Source of the DNA: Chitinophagia bacterium
GTDB taxonomy: Bacteria > Bacteroidota > Bacteroidia > Chitinophagales > Chitinophagaceae
NCBI GenBank assembly: GCA_021324175.1
Contig: JAJPJP010000169.1
Location: 1-38,365, forward strand
Direction of reading: 5' to 3'
Length of the DNA stretch: 38,365 bases
Numbering within the stretch: the first letter of the stretch is position 1; the number at the start of each line of letters is the position of its first letter. The position numbers and the translations under genes are program-made. Shown piece after piece: positions 23,293-31,640 of this stretch. A model generated the notes under the pieces. It was not told the DNA's origin. It made no database searches and saw nothing but the letters and a program-made list of their open reading frames with translations.

Positions 23293-26088
23293 ATGAAACG
23301 GCTTTTACTGATCGTCATCACCCTTTTAGGATCAATTTCCGGGACTCTTTTTGCCCAGAGCTTTTCAACAACCGCGACCCCAAACAGCATTTCGGTGTCG
23401 TCGCTCCCCGCAGCGGTAGCACTCAGTTCAACAATCAGTGGAAGCTTTTTTACCAACAAAGGTTCTACCAGCTACGCATTTGCCGGTTCGACTGTATGGG
23501 CCGGCCCTGGCATCAGTATAACTGTTGGAAACACCTCGTTGACCGGGTCAAACAAGACGGCCGTTGCAACTGCAAGCCTGCCTTCCGGCCTGGCAGCAGG
23601 AACATATACTTTCACACTCAATTATTTAACGAACAAAGGAGGTACCAGTAGTGGATCACAAACGGTTTCCGTAACGGTTTTGCAATCTTCAATATCAATT
23701 GGCCCCTCGCCGGTTACAATTACTCCCGGTTCAGTGTCATTGACAGCCGCGGCGAATAGTTTTTCCGGCTCTGGCAGTTACAGCTATAGCTGGTCTGCTT
23801 CCCCGTCTTCAGGAGTGACCCTCCCGGGGAATAGTACGTCGTCAAGCAGTTCGGTTAGTCAGAGCCTTTCATTTTCTAACACTGGTACGTATGTCGTTAC
23901 TGCAACAATATCGAGAGGCACAATCGCCGTATCCGGGACCGATACAATATATGTAGTGACAAGTGGAACGAAGGCTTATAATAGCCCGGTTTATTCGGCG
24001 AATATCCAAGGTGGGCATATTATGATTGGTAATACAATCATGCAGTCCAATTCGTTCAGCGGAGGAGGCAACAACTCTTCCAGTACGAGCATAATCATGA
24101 ATTATTTCAATATTGCTTCAGATGGTACGACGAGCATTTATGGAAACGATAACTCAGACATGGAGTTTGTCAATATCGATAGCGGCGCGACCCCTGGCAT
24201 TACGAGCTCTTCTGCTGCGATGCTTAGACTGCCATCAGGAACGAATACAATAAAGTTTGCGCGATTATATTGGGGTGGCCACTTGGCGAGCGGCGATTTC
24301 TCTTCTGCAAATTTGACTACTGTAAAGTTGAAATATGGTAATAGCTCGTATCAGACGGTTTCGATCCCTGCCTCTCAGGTGGACGCCATTACAGTCAGTT
24401 CGAAAAGCTATGCCTATCAATGTTACGCCGATATTACCAATTTCATTCAAAGCCATGGAACCGGATCATATACCATTGCGAATGTGCCTTCTTCTACAGG
24501 CTCTGACATAAAAAATCTTGATGGAGGCGGCTATGCAGGTTGGAGCATCGTCATTGCTTATGAAAATGCGTCCATGTCATATTATAGCGTAAGAATTTTT
24601 GATGCGTTCATGTGGGTACAATCTCAATCTGCGGCTCAAACGGTAACGCTGACAAATCTCAATGCACCAAACAATACATTGTCGGCATCCGACGCCTATT
24701 TATCAACCTTTGGCTGGGAAGGTGATGCCAACCTTGCTGCTTCCGGTTCGAATGCAGCCGGCGATTACCTCCAGATTAATGGTAACACCTACAGTGATGC
24801 TGTAAATCCCGCGACTAATATGTGGAACGGCACTATTTCCAACAATGGAGTTTTGGTCACAACTTCTAATCCAAATTTCAAGAATCAAATGGGAGTCGAC
24901 ATCGATAATATCAATGTCGGAAACGCATATGGTATTACACCCAATGCTACCTCAGCGACGGTGACCTTTGGAACCGAGCAAGATCAATATTATCCAAGCG
25001 TGTTTGCATTCAGCATTAAAATGAAGGATCCGCTGGTCACAATTAATAAGACAGTTTTTGGAAGTAAAGCGCCTACGAATACCTTGCTGCCGAACGAGAC
25101 TCTGACATACACCATTGCCGGCCAGAATACGGGTCAGGGAAATCTCTCGAACGCTGTCGTTGTCGACTCGTTGCCTGCGGGAGTGACTTATGTTCCTGGA
25201 TCAATGCAGGTTTATTCTTACTCTACAAATTCCTGGAGCAGACAAACTGACGCGAAAGATAATGACTTAGCATATTCGACAGTAACGACCGGTGGCGTTC
25301 AGTATTTAACCTTTTACGTAGGTTCAGGCGCAACAGGGATTTCCGGCGGAACTCTCGGAGCCGGGGACCAGTACTTGGTTCAATTCCTGGTTACGACTTC
25401 CCCGGATGTCAATCTGATGAGTACGGTTTCAAATACCGCTTTCATTACCGGGACTGGATCCCAAACAGGAAACCTATCGACTTCAATTACAAATCAGTCG
25501 ACAGCGATTATCAGCCCGGCAAACAGTCTTCCTGTTACGCTACTGAGCTTTTCGGCGACAAAATCTGGTACCAATGCCAATCTGGTTTGGGAGACGACTA
25601 TGGAAAAGGATAATAATCACTTTGATTTAGAAAGAAGCAGCGACGGAATCAACTTTGAGAAAGTCGGCACAGTGGTGGGAAGTGGCACCACAACTCTTCT
25701 TCGCAACTATGAGTACACCGACGACATTGAAGGATTGTCAGGTATAATTAACTACCGGTTAAAGGACGTTGACAACGATGGGTCATTCGGTTACAGCAAA
25801 ATTGTGGCCCTGAGAGTAGTTGGCTCATCCCTGACGGCCAGTTTCTCTGTCTACCCAAATCCATTCGAGTCAAGTTTGAAAGTTCTGGTGAACAGCAACT
25901 CGGCAAACGAAGCAATCATCAATCTGATCAACACCGCCGGTCAAAGATTGGTCAGCAGATTGGTAAGTATCCAGGCTGGTCAGAATACAGGAGTCCTCTC
26001 AGATCTTGGCGGGTTACAGCCGGGAACATATATAGTTGAAATGGTTACTCCGGACGGCAAAAATTATCAAAAAGTGGTTAAACAATAG
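23293..26088 (+). CDS. T9SS-exported surface protein with DUF11 domain and C-terminal sorting tail
   Basis: 931 residues from ATG at 23293, which begins a proper signal peptide (MKRLLLIVITLLGSISGTLFAQ). The upstream in-frame ATG at 23155 would bury it. Residues about 25-220 are Ser/Thr/Gly-rich Ig-like or PKD-like modules. A central domain (about 230-620) includes LRLPSGTNTIKFARLYWGGHL and a GYAGWSIVIAYEN segment, as in large Bacteroidota surface proteins. A DUF11 module follows at about 625-740 (TINKTVFGSKAPTNTLLPNETLTYTI). An Fn3-like stretch (NHFDLERSSDGINFEKVG) precedes the type IX sorting tail (SVYPNPFESSLKVLV...GTYIVEMVTPDGKNYQKVVK). It should be secreted by T9SS and anchored or released. 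Its role is probably adhesion or matrix; none is proven. Confidence 0.9.
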   Translation: MKRLLLIVITLLGSISGTLFAQSFSTTATPNSISVSSLPAAVALSSTISGSFFTNKGSTSYAFAGSTVWAGPGISITVGNTSLTGSNKTAVATASLPSGLAAGTYTFTLNYLTNKGGTSSGSQTVSVTVLQSSISIGPSPVTITPGSVSLTAAANSFSGSGSYSYSWSASPSSGVTLPGNSTSSSSSVSQSLSFSNTGTYVVTATISRGTIAVSGTDTIYVVTSGTKAYNSPVYSANIQGGHIMIGNTIMQSNSFSGGGNNSSSTSIIMNYFNIASDGTTSIYGNDNSDMEFVNIDSGATPGITSSSAAMLRLPSGTNTIKFARLYWGGHLASGDFSSANLTTVKLKYGNSSYQTVSIPASQVDAITVSSKSYAYQCYADITNFIQSHGTGSYTIANVPSSTGSDIKNLDGGGYAGWSIVIAYENASMSYYSVRIFDAFMWVQSQSAAQTVTLTNLNAPNNTLSASDAYLSTFGWEGDANLAASGSNAAGDYLQINGNTYSDAVNPATNMWNGTISNNGVLVTTSNPNFKNQMGVDIDNINVGNAYGITPNATSATVTFGTEQDQYYPSVFAFSIKMKDPLVTINKTVFGSKAPTNTLLPNETLTYTIAGQNTGQGNLSNAVVVDSLPAGVTYVPGSMQVYSYSTNSWSRQTDAKDNDLAYSTVTTGGVQYLTFYVGSGATGISGGTLGAGDQYLVQFLVTTSPDVNLMSTVSNTAFITGTGSQTGNLSTSITNQSTAIISPANSLPVTLLSFSATKSGTNANLVWETTMEKDNNHFDLERSSDGINFEKVGTVVGSGTTTLLRNYEYTDDIEGLSGIINYRLKDVDNDGSFGYSKIVALRVVGSSLTASFSVYPNPFESSLKVLVNSNSANEAIINLINTAGQRLVSRLVSIQAGQNTGVLSDLGGLQPGTYIVEMVTPDGKNYQKVVKQ

Positions 26089-26110
26089 ATGAGTCGATTT
26101 CCGTATGAGG

Positions 26111-26142
26111 GCCCTCTTACCGAAAGGTAAAGGGTCTTTTTT
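26111..26142 (+). terminator. Intrinsic terminator after the T9SS protein gene
   Basis: The arm GCCCTCTTACC pairs with GGTAAAGGGT around a GAAA tetraloop, with one bulged C, and is followed by C and six T. It lies 22 bases after the stop. Confidence 0.75.
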
Positions 26143-26303
26143 GTTCGTTTATCAAGGGCACTGTAAAATTATCTGCTTCTTAGATGGAAAACCCTATAGG
26201 AAAATGTTGCCATCGAGAGACTATTCTTCAAAAAATATTTTGTTTACTAGTTAGCAAAACCTTTAAATTTATCTTTTTTATTTCTTCATTTTTTCCTTTC
26301 AAT

Positions 26304-28043
26304 ATGGGAGATATTCAGGTTAAGAAACAACCCAAACAGTATGACGCTGTCATTGTTGGATCAGGGGCTGGCGGCGGCATGGCCGCCTATGTTCTGGCGA
26401 ATACAGGTCTAAAAGTTTGTTTGATCGAAGCGGGACCCATGTTTGATCCCAAGAAAGATTCCAACCAGTTAAGAAATCCTTGGGAGTCTCTGCGCCGGGG
26501 AGCGAGTACCAAGTACAGACCTTTCGGAGACTTCGACGGCTGCTACTGGGGTTGGGAAATCGATGGCGAACCATATACCCATGTTGGAGATACCAAATGG
26601 GAATGGTGGAGGGCAAGAATGCTCGGCGGTCGAACCAATCACTGGGGAAGAATTTCACTTCGATTTGGGCCGAAGGATTTTAAGCGGAAAAGTATCGATG
26701 GCCTGGGCGATGACTGGCCTATCGGATATGATGATGTCAAACCCTATTACGATAAAATCGACAGATTGCTGGGGGTATTCGGAACCAACGAGGGTCTCGA
26801 AAATGATCCCGATGGGATTTTTTTACCTCCGCCAAAACCCAGGCTCCACGAATTATTTATAAAGAAGGCTGGGACGAGCGTTGGCGTTCCTGTTATACCC
26901 TCCCGTCTTTCCATCCTAACGAAACAAATCAACGCTGATCGTGGTGCGTGCTTCTTTTGCGCCCAATGCGGGCGCAGCTGTAAGGTTTACGGAGATTTCT
27001 CGTCTTCCTCGTGTCTTGTTATACCTGCTCTAAAGACAGGTAATGTTGATTTGGTGACAAATGCGATGGCGCGTGAAGTCCTGACCAGCAACGAAGGCCT
27101 GGCTGCCGGGGTGTCGTATGTTTCCAAGGATGATTTGCAGGAATATCAGGTTTCTGGACGCACAGTAATTCTCGCCGCCAGCGCATGTGAGAGCGCCAGA
27201 TTATTATTAAATTCTAAATCCAGCCGCCATCCAAATGGGTTGGCAAACAGCAGCGATGTTGTCGGTAAATATCTTCACGACTCAACCGGAGCAGACATGG
27301 GGGGGATTATTCCCGAACTGTTCGATAGGAAACGATATAATGAAGATGGCGTCGGAGGAATGCATGTTTATTCGCCGTGGTGGTTGGATAACAAGAAACT
27401 CGATTTCCCCCGTGGCTACCATATTGAGTACGGCGGCGGTTTTGGCATGCCGATGTATGGTTTCGGGTGGGGCATAGAGAAAATGCAAGAGATGTTCAAA
27501 ATTAAAGGAAATCAAAAGGAGCCGGGAGGTTATGGGTCTTCCCTGAAAGAAGACTACCGCTATTTCTTCGGTTCTCATGTCGGAATGGCTGGCCGTGGAG
27601 AAGCGATTGCAAGGGCTGACAGTTATTGCGAAATCGACCCCGAAGTGGTTGACAAATACGGCATTCCGGTTCTTCGATTTAACACGACCTACACAGACTA
27701 TGAAATAAAACAGGCCAAACACATGAAGGAGACTTTTAAGGAGATATTACATGCCATGGGCGCGGTCGTAACCTGGGGAGGAAATGATGGACCGCACAAC
27801 AATTACGGGTTACATGACCCCGGAAATATTATCCACGAAGCTGGCACTGTGAGGATGGGCAATGACCCCAAACATGCGCCTCTGAATAAATTCAGTCAGG
27901 CACATGATTGCAAGAATCTTTTCTGCGTTGACGGGGGTCCGTTTGTATCGCAGGCAGATAAAAATATAACCTGGACAATATTGGCGTTGTCAATGCGCAC
28001 AAGCGAATACCTCGTTGATGAAATGAAAAAAAGGAATATTTGA
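26304..28043 (+). CDS. GMC-family FAD-dependent dehydrogenase, gluconate/glucose dehydrogenase type, with Cys cluster
   Basis: 579 residues from ATG at 26304; earlier in-frame ATG at 26184 adds a Phe-rich non-homologous stretch. The Rossmann FAD motif is DAVIVGSGAGGGMAA (residues 14-28). GMC features include GGRTNHWGR, His511 in IIHEAGTVRMG and Asn554 in DKNITWTILALS. A Cys-rich insert C216-C219-C222-C226 (CFFCAQCGRSC), with C237 nearby, resembles the iron-sulfur-binding stretch described in membrane-associated FAD glucose dehydrogenases. The partner subunit 3 gene starts 25 bases downstream. The pair should oxidise a sugar or sugar acid in the periplasm and pass electrons to the respiratory chain. 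No Tat or Sec signal is seen on this subunit; export would have to be by hitch-hiking on the partner's Tat-like signal. The substrate is unknown. Confidence 0.92.
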   Translation: MGDIQVKKQPKQYDAVIVGSGAGGGMAAYVLANTGLKVCLIEAGPMFDPKKDSNQLRNPWESLRRGASTKYRPFGDFDGCYWGWEIDGEPYTHVGDTKWEWWRARMLGGRTNHWGRISLRFGPKDFKRKSIDGLGDDWPIGYDDVKPYYDKIDRLLGVFGTNEGLENDPDGIFLPPPKPRLHELFIKKAGTSVGVPVIPSRLSILTKQINADRGACFFCAQCGRSCKVYGDFSSSSCLVIPALKTGNVDLVTNAMAREVLTSNEGLAAGVSYVSKDDLQEYQVSGRTVILAASACESARLLLNSKSSRHPNGLANSSDVVGKYLHDSTGADMGGIIPELFDRKRYNEDGVGGMHVYSPWWLDNKKLDFPRGYHIEYGGGFGMPMYGFGWGIEKMQEMFKIKGNQKEPGGYGSSLKEDYRYFFGSHVGMAGRGEAIARADSYCEIDPEVVDKYGIPVLRFNTTYTDYEIKQAKHMKETFKEILHAMGAVVTWGGNDGPHNNYGLHDPGNIIHEAGTVRMGNDPKHAPLNKFSQAHDCKNLFCVDGGPFVSQADKNITWTILALSMRTSEYLVDEMKKRNI

Positions 28044-28068
28044 AATTAGACTTATTCATAGCGTTAAA

Positions 28069-28737
28069 ATGAATTTTATGGATAGAAGAAAGTCAATTAA
28101 GGCGATGCTTATTGGTGGCGTTTCAACCGGTATCCTGGTCGACGCATGCCAAAACGATAAGAAAAGTGAGGAGACAAAATCGCCTGAAAGCGTGGCAACG
28201 GATGGGATCAACAGAATGAAGGAGGAGCAGACCCACGATAAAGAGCTGCTGGCTGCGACGTATTTTACTCCGCATGAAATGGCAACTATCGCCATTCTAG
28301 CTGACATTATTATTCCAAAGGATGAAGTTAGCGGCAGTGCGACTGATGCGAAGGTGCCGGATTTTATTGAGATTATCGTCAAGGATATGCCCGAACACCA
28401 GGTACCCATGCGTGGGGGAATTCGATGGATTGACATGCAGTGCCTCAGGCGTTACAATAATTCTTTCAGAGATTGCACGCGTGAACAGCAAATGCAACTT
28501 GTGGATGAAATAGCGTGGCCAAAAAAGGCAAAATCGGAAATGGCGCAGGGAGTTTCTTTTTTCAACTTAATGCGAAACCTGACAGCTACCGGTTTCTACA
28601 CTTCCGCGATTGGAGTAAAGGACGTAGGCTATATCGGCAATATGCCAAATCAATGGAATGGTGTCCCGGAAGACGTTCTAAAACATCATAATATGGCTTA
28701 TTCTGAGAAAGAATTAAAAGAATGTATCAGTTTTTAG
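28069..28737 (+). CDS. Gluconate 2-dehydrogenase subunit 3 family protein
   Basis: 222 residues; ATG at 28069 or 28078. The N-terminus MDRRKSIKAMLIGGVSTGILVDACQND has adjacent arginines and a hydrophobic stretch ending in Cys, resembling a Tat or lipoprotein-type signal, although the residue pair before Cys (DA) is not a classic lipobox. The body matches the Gluconate_2-dh3 family (PF13618): YFTPHEMATIAILADIIIPKDEVSGSATDAKVPDFIEIIV, and GVKDVGYIGNMPNQWNGVPE near the end. In known enzymes this small subunit helps export and maturation of the GMC flavoprotein, whose gene is immediately upstream. The cytochrome c subunit of three-subunit dehydrogenases is not present in the window. Confidence 0.9.
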   Translation: MNFMDRRKSIKAMLIGGVSTGILVDACQNDKKSEETKSPESVATDGINRMKEEQTHDKELLAATYFTPHEMATIAILADIIIPKDEVSGSATDAKVPDFIEIIVKDMPEHQVPMRGGIRWIDMQCLRRYNNSFRDCTREQQMQLVDEIAWPKKAKSEMAQGVSFFNLMRNLTATGFYTSAIGVKDVGYIGNMPNQWNGVPEDVLKHHNMAYSEKELKECISF

Positions 28738-28758
28738 GATGCATTCCTGCTTTGATCC

Positions 28759-29013
28759 TTAATTTTCGACAACCGAGAAATAAAAACCTTCCTCGCTTAA
28801 GACAAAACTGTTAGGCACGAACGACATTAACGATCGGGTGATCATCAGCGCGGCTTCTCTTTGATAACTAATGCCGATTTCGGGAGTTTTCATGGCGTAA
28901 CGCCAGCTTTGTATTTTTAATAAGGCTATTTTGCTTTCCTGAATAACATGATTCTCTAGGTTGATCAGTTTTTCTGCAAGGCGATCTTGCTGGTTTTGGG
29001 TATTAGGTTTCAT
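28759..29013 (-). CDS. Small conserved-looking protein of unknown function
   Basis: 84 residues from ATG at 29013 (MKPNTQNQQDRLAEKLIN). An in-frame ATG at 29052 would add 13 residues with no clear merit. No signal peptide, membrane segment or Cys is seen. The middle (IQESKIALLKIQSWRYAMKTPEIGISYQREAALMITRSLMSFV) is likely helical and the end (NSFVLSEEGFYFSVVEN) strand-like. I do not recognise the family. It is convergent with the subunit 3 gene (21 bases apart) and no coding shadow explains it, so it is probably real. Confidence 0.6.
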   Translation of the reverse strand: MKPNTQNQQDRLAEKLINLENHVIQESKIALLKIQSWRYAMKTPEIGISYQREAALMITRSLMSFVPNSFVLSEEGFYFSVVEN

Positions 29014-29099
29014 TGGATATGCAATTATTGGATTTCGAAGGTACAATACCAAAAACGCCCCGGTTTTCTGGAAATTGTATGGCAGTTAAACTTAATTTC

Positions 29100-29235
29100 C
29101 CCATTCAACGGTCCGGTTCTGCTAAAATTCGCCGTGGGGGGGTTCCCGGCGGTCTTGACTGGGATCACACCATTGGTTTCAACTGTTGTTAAGTGCCGCA
29201 CCAGAATTCATGAAGGCCGGTGCCCCGCTTAATGT
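29100..29235. other. GC-rich, structured intergenic stretch upstream of clpS
   Basis: This part of the 276-base gap between the small minus-strand gene and clpS is clearly richer in G and C than its surroundings. It has a seven-G run at about 29136-29142 and an imperfect hairpin at 29130-29151 (CGCC and GGG pairing with CCC and GGCG). It could be a structured RNA or leftover coding sequence. I see no recognised RNA family motif and no intact gene. Confidence 0.25.
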
Positions 29236-29254
29236 GCCAAAGGCCGAAATTGAT

Positions 29255-29262
29255 TAATTTTG
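29255..29262 (+). promoter_or_regulatory. Likely -7 element of the clpS promoter
   Basis: TAATTTTG fits TAnnTTTG exactly and lies 27 bases before the clpS ATG at 29290, leaving a short leader. No -33 TTG is seen at 19-21 bases upstream. Confidence 0.45.
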
Positions 29263-29289
29263 CTGGTAGTCTTTATAAATATTTTTGTC

Positions 29290-29592
29290 ATGACGAGCAA
29301 GCCTGCGATAGTTGAGTCCGATAAAAGTGAAGACGAAATACTTACACTTGGGCAGGAGCCTCATAGCCTTATTGTTTGGAATGACGAAGTCAACACTTTC
29401 GAATGGGTCATTGAGACTTTGATTGCTGTGTGTAAGCAAACCGAAGAACAAGCCGAGCAATGCGCTATGCTCATTCACACGCAAGGCAAATACGTAGTTA
29501 AGAAAGGTTCATTCAAAGAATTGAAACCAATGTGCGATGCCATTATAGAACGCGGAATTGGCGCGACCATTGAAGTGGTACTCACTTCCTAA
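29290..29592 (+). CDS. clpS: ATP-dependent Clp protease adaptor ClpS
   Basis: 100 residues from ATG at 29290; a TTG at 29260 lies inside the promoter-like box and is rejected. The ClpS core is visible: LIVWNDEVNTFEWVIETLIAVC (the N-degron pocket Asn-Asp region), ending with QGKYVVKKGSFKELKPMCDAIIERGIGATIEV. The disordered N-terminal extension (about 1-25) is normal for ClpS and delivers substrates to ClpA-type unfoldases. It recognises proteins with N-terminal Leu, Phe, Trp or Tyr. The gene encoding the Leu/Phe transferase lies 42 bases downstream, so recognition and tagging are encoded together. Confidence 0.93.
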   Translation: MTSKPAIVESDKSEDEILTLGQEPHSLIVWNDEVNTFEWVIETLIAVCKQTEEQAEQCAMLIHTQGKYVVKKGSFKELKPMCDAIIERGIGATIEVVLTS

Positions 29593-29634
29593 GCGCTTTT
29601 TTATTGACGATTTTCCGGAATAATCTGCACTTGC

Positions 29635-30279
29635 ATGCCTGTTTTCGTTCTTGATGAGGAACTGAGTTTCCCTCCCGTTCACCTGGCAGAGCCCAATGGA
29701 CTTCTTGCTATCGGGGGCGATCTTTCGCCGGAGCGATTAATATTGGCTTACAAAAATGGTATCTTCCCCTGGTACGATGAAGGCGATATCCTTTGGTGGT
29801 CCCCGGATCCAAGATTTATTCTGCGTCCAGGCGAATTAAAAGTTTCAAAAACGATGCAGCAGCTTCTTAAAAAAAAGGCGTTTGAATTTACAGTAAACAA
29901 AGCATTCAACGAGGTAATTAGCAATTGCAGATCGATCGTCCGTCCAGGCCAGACTAGTACCTGGATCACGCGCGATGTGGAAGAAGCATATACGATTTTG
30001 CATGAAAACGGGCTCGCCGTAAGCGCCGAAGTTTGGCTTAATGAAAAATTATCCGGCGGACTATACGGAATCAGAATGGGTCGTGCATTTTTTGGAGAAA
30101 GTATGTTTAGCAATCTTCCCAATGCAAGCAAATTCGCATTGATCAATTTTATTCGATTATTACAAAATGAAGGACTTATGCTTATCGATTGCCAGGTTTA
30201 TACTAAGCATTTGGAAAGCCTCGGCGCAAAAATGGTGAGCAGATCCGAATTTATTTTGCTATTAAATGAATGCTTTTAG
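29635..30279 (+). CDS. aat: Leucyl/phenylalanyl-tRNA-protein transferase
   Basis: 214 residues. The signature GLLAIGGDLSPERLILAYKNGIFPWYDEGDILWWSPDPRFIL (about 23-64) is diagnostic, followed by FEFTVNKAFNEVISNC, the TWITRDVEEAY segment, and the late SGGLYGIRMGRAFFGESMFSNLPNASKFAL with the acetyltransferase-like core. The enzyme moves Leu or Phe from its tRNA to N-terminal Lys or Arg of proteins, creating N-degrons for ClpS-ClpAP. It is cytosolic. The gene directly follows clpS on the same strand and is likely co-transcribed. Confidence 0.96.
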   Translation: MPVFVLDEELSFPPVHLAEPNGLLAIGGDLSPERLILAYKNGIFPWYDEGDILWWSPDPRFILRPGELKVSKTMQQLLKKKAFEFTVNKAFNEVISNCRSIVRPGQTSTWITRDVEEAYTILHENGLAVSAEVWLNEKLSGGLYGIRMGRAFFGESMFSNLPNASKFALINFIRLLQNEGLMLIDCQVYTKHLESLGAKMVSRSEFILLLNECF

Positions 30280-30339
30280 CTTGCCTTGAGCCGCAAATCG
30301 CCTGTCCTTCATCATGACTATTGAACCTCAATTACAAAA

Positions 30340-31071
30340 TCAAAATCTTGAGCCCAGATAATGAGGCAAAATTGCGCGCCAGGTTGGCCAGTCATGCCTC
30401 CATTCGCTTCCCCAAATATCCAGTTCATACCAAATATTCTTCCCATACAGAACGCCCGCAAATCGTCGGTTGGCCTCCGGGTCCTCGTGATCACCGCTTC
30501 CCGTCACCAAGTGAATATGACCACTTTTCCTAATTTGCGCTAAGATTTGATGATCTGAAAGGTTGGGCATATAATGAATCGGGCTGTTAAAATAAACATC
30601 GTCGTCGAAATATCCTTTGGTATATTCGGTCAGATCATACACGCCGCTCATCGCGATACAGCCATTGAGTAGATCCGGTCTCTTAAGAAACAAATTGGCG
30701 CTATGCAAGGCGCCAAAAGATGCGCCTGAACTAATGATTGGCGTTTCCCAACTACTGTCATTCCTTACAAATGGAACGACTTCATTAAATACATAGTCAT
30801 TAAACTGCCGATGGCGCATTGCTTTATAGTGGGGGTCCACATTGTTATTCAGCCAACTTTCATTATTAATGCTATTAATGGAATATACCTTAACCTTTCC
30901 GGCATTTATAAATGGCGATATAGCATCAATGAGTTGAAATCTTTCATATTCAAGATAATCAGCTGACGCTGTCGGTATCATCAGCAGAGCAAAACCGTAG
31001 TGTCCATAAACTGCTAATGGCATTTCCTTGGCTAAGGATGGGCTATACCATGATGTTAGTCGCTTTTCCAT
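30340..31071 (-). CDS. Esterase D-like alpha/beta hydrolase
   Basis: 243 residues from ATG at 31071; no signal peptide. It belongs to the putative esterase family (PF00756). Ser118 sits in the nucleophile elbow GASFG, the acid is likely the Asp in VTGSGDHEDPEANRRF, and the His is in EWRHDWPTW near the C-terminus. Related proteins cleave acyl or feruloyl esters, or act like S-formylglutathione hydrolase or mycolyltransferase-fold enzymes; the substrate is unknown. It lies downstream of the lipoprotein and exonuclease genes on the same strand, with 50 bases to the lipoprotein gene. It is convergent with aat (60 bases). Confidence 0.88.
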   Translation of the reverse strand: MEKRLTSWYSPSLAKEMPLAVYGHYGFALLMIPTASADYLEYERFQLIDAISPFINAGKVKVYSINSINNESWLNNNVDPHYKAMRHRQFNDYVFNEVVPFVRNDSSWETPIISSGASFGALHSANLFLKRPDLLNGCIAMSGVYDLTEYTKGYFDDDVYFNSPIHYMPNLSDHQILAQIRKSGHIHLVTGSGDHEDPEANRRFAGVLYGKNIWYELDIWGSEWRHDWPTWRAILPHYLGSRF

Positions 31072-31121
31072 GATCTTTTATTTGTGAATGAACTTTTAAA
31101 ATGATGTCCTCAACGAGCGCT

Positions 31122-31604
31122 TTACTTCGTGTAAACCGCACCAGTATAGTGTTTGAGTGTGGTGACTTTGAGATTGCCATTTTCGACACTTATCAACTTA
31201 TAGTCATTAAATTGATTTTGGATGTCCATAAATCCTACAATACATGAAAACCGTTCTTTGCCAGGTACGATTGCAGGCTTAGGCGAACTGCCAAGATTGG
31301 GAAGTCGTAAAGTATCTTCACCCCTAACTTCCTCATATTGCATTATAATAAGATAATAAAAGGTCTTCGAAGTCTCATACAGTTTGACAGAGAATTTCCA
31401 GTCGTTGAGATTGTTGTCTACTTTCTTTTCATATTCCGCAACAGGATCTTTTTTGACGATGGATCTGTACATTGGCACTCTTTCCATGGGCGTTAATTTG
31501 ACAGAGGAATCCCCCAAAACAACATGATTCAAAGAGGCACTCTGGCATCCGGTTAAATTAAGTAGAATGAGAAAAAAACTTGGCAAAAAAACAAGTCTAT
31601 TCAT
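31122..31604 (-). CDS. Small predicted lipoprotein
   Basis: 160 residues. The N-terminus MNRLVFLPSFFLILLNLTGCQSAS is a lipoprotein signal with lipobox LTGC (Cys20). The mature part has no recognised domain; it is strand-rich with a charged DPVAEYEKKVDNNLNDWKFSVKLYE helix and several Tyr/Ile-rich strands, ending in TLKHYTGAVYTK. It is probably anchored in the inner leaflet of the outer membrane. A TATTTTTG box on the minus strand (31612-31619) lies just before the start, which would make it nearly leaderless if that is its promoter. Function unknown. Confidence 0.75.
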   Translation of the reverse strand: MNRLVFLPSFFLILLNLTGCQSASLNHVVLGDSSVKLTPMERVPMYRSIVKKDPVAEYEKKVDNNLNDWKFSVKLYETSKTFYYLIIMQYEEVRGEDTLRLPNLGSSPKPAIVPGKERFSCIVGFMDIQNQFNDYKLISVENGNLKVTTLKHYTGAVYTK

Positions 31605-31640
31605 CCGGTCACAAAAATAATCAGCAAATATGCGTATTAA

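Noticed and set aside
28987-29232. 81-codon plus-strand frame overlapping the small minus-strand gene
   Set aside because: It overlaps the start of the minus-strand gene, has a low-complexity-looking translation and no clear start signal.
30321-30533. Plus-strand open frames at the 3' end of the esterase gene
   Set aside because: They are antisense to the conserved C-terminus of the esterase (catalytic Asp and His region).
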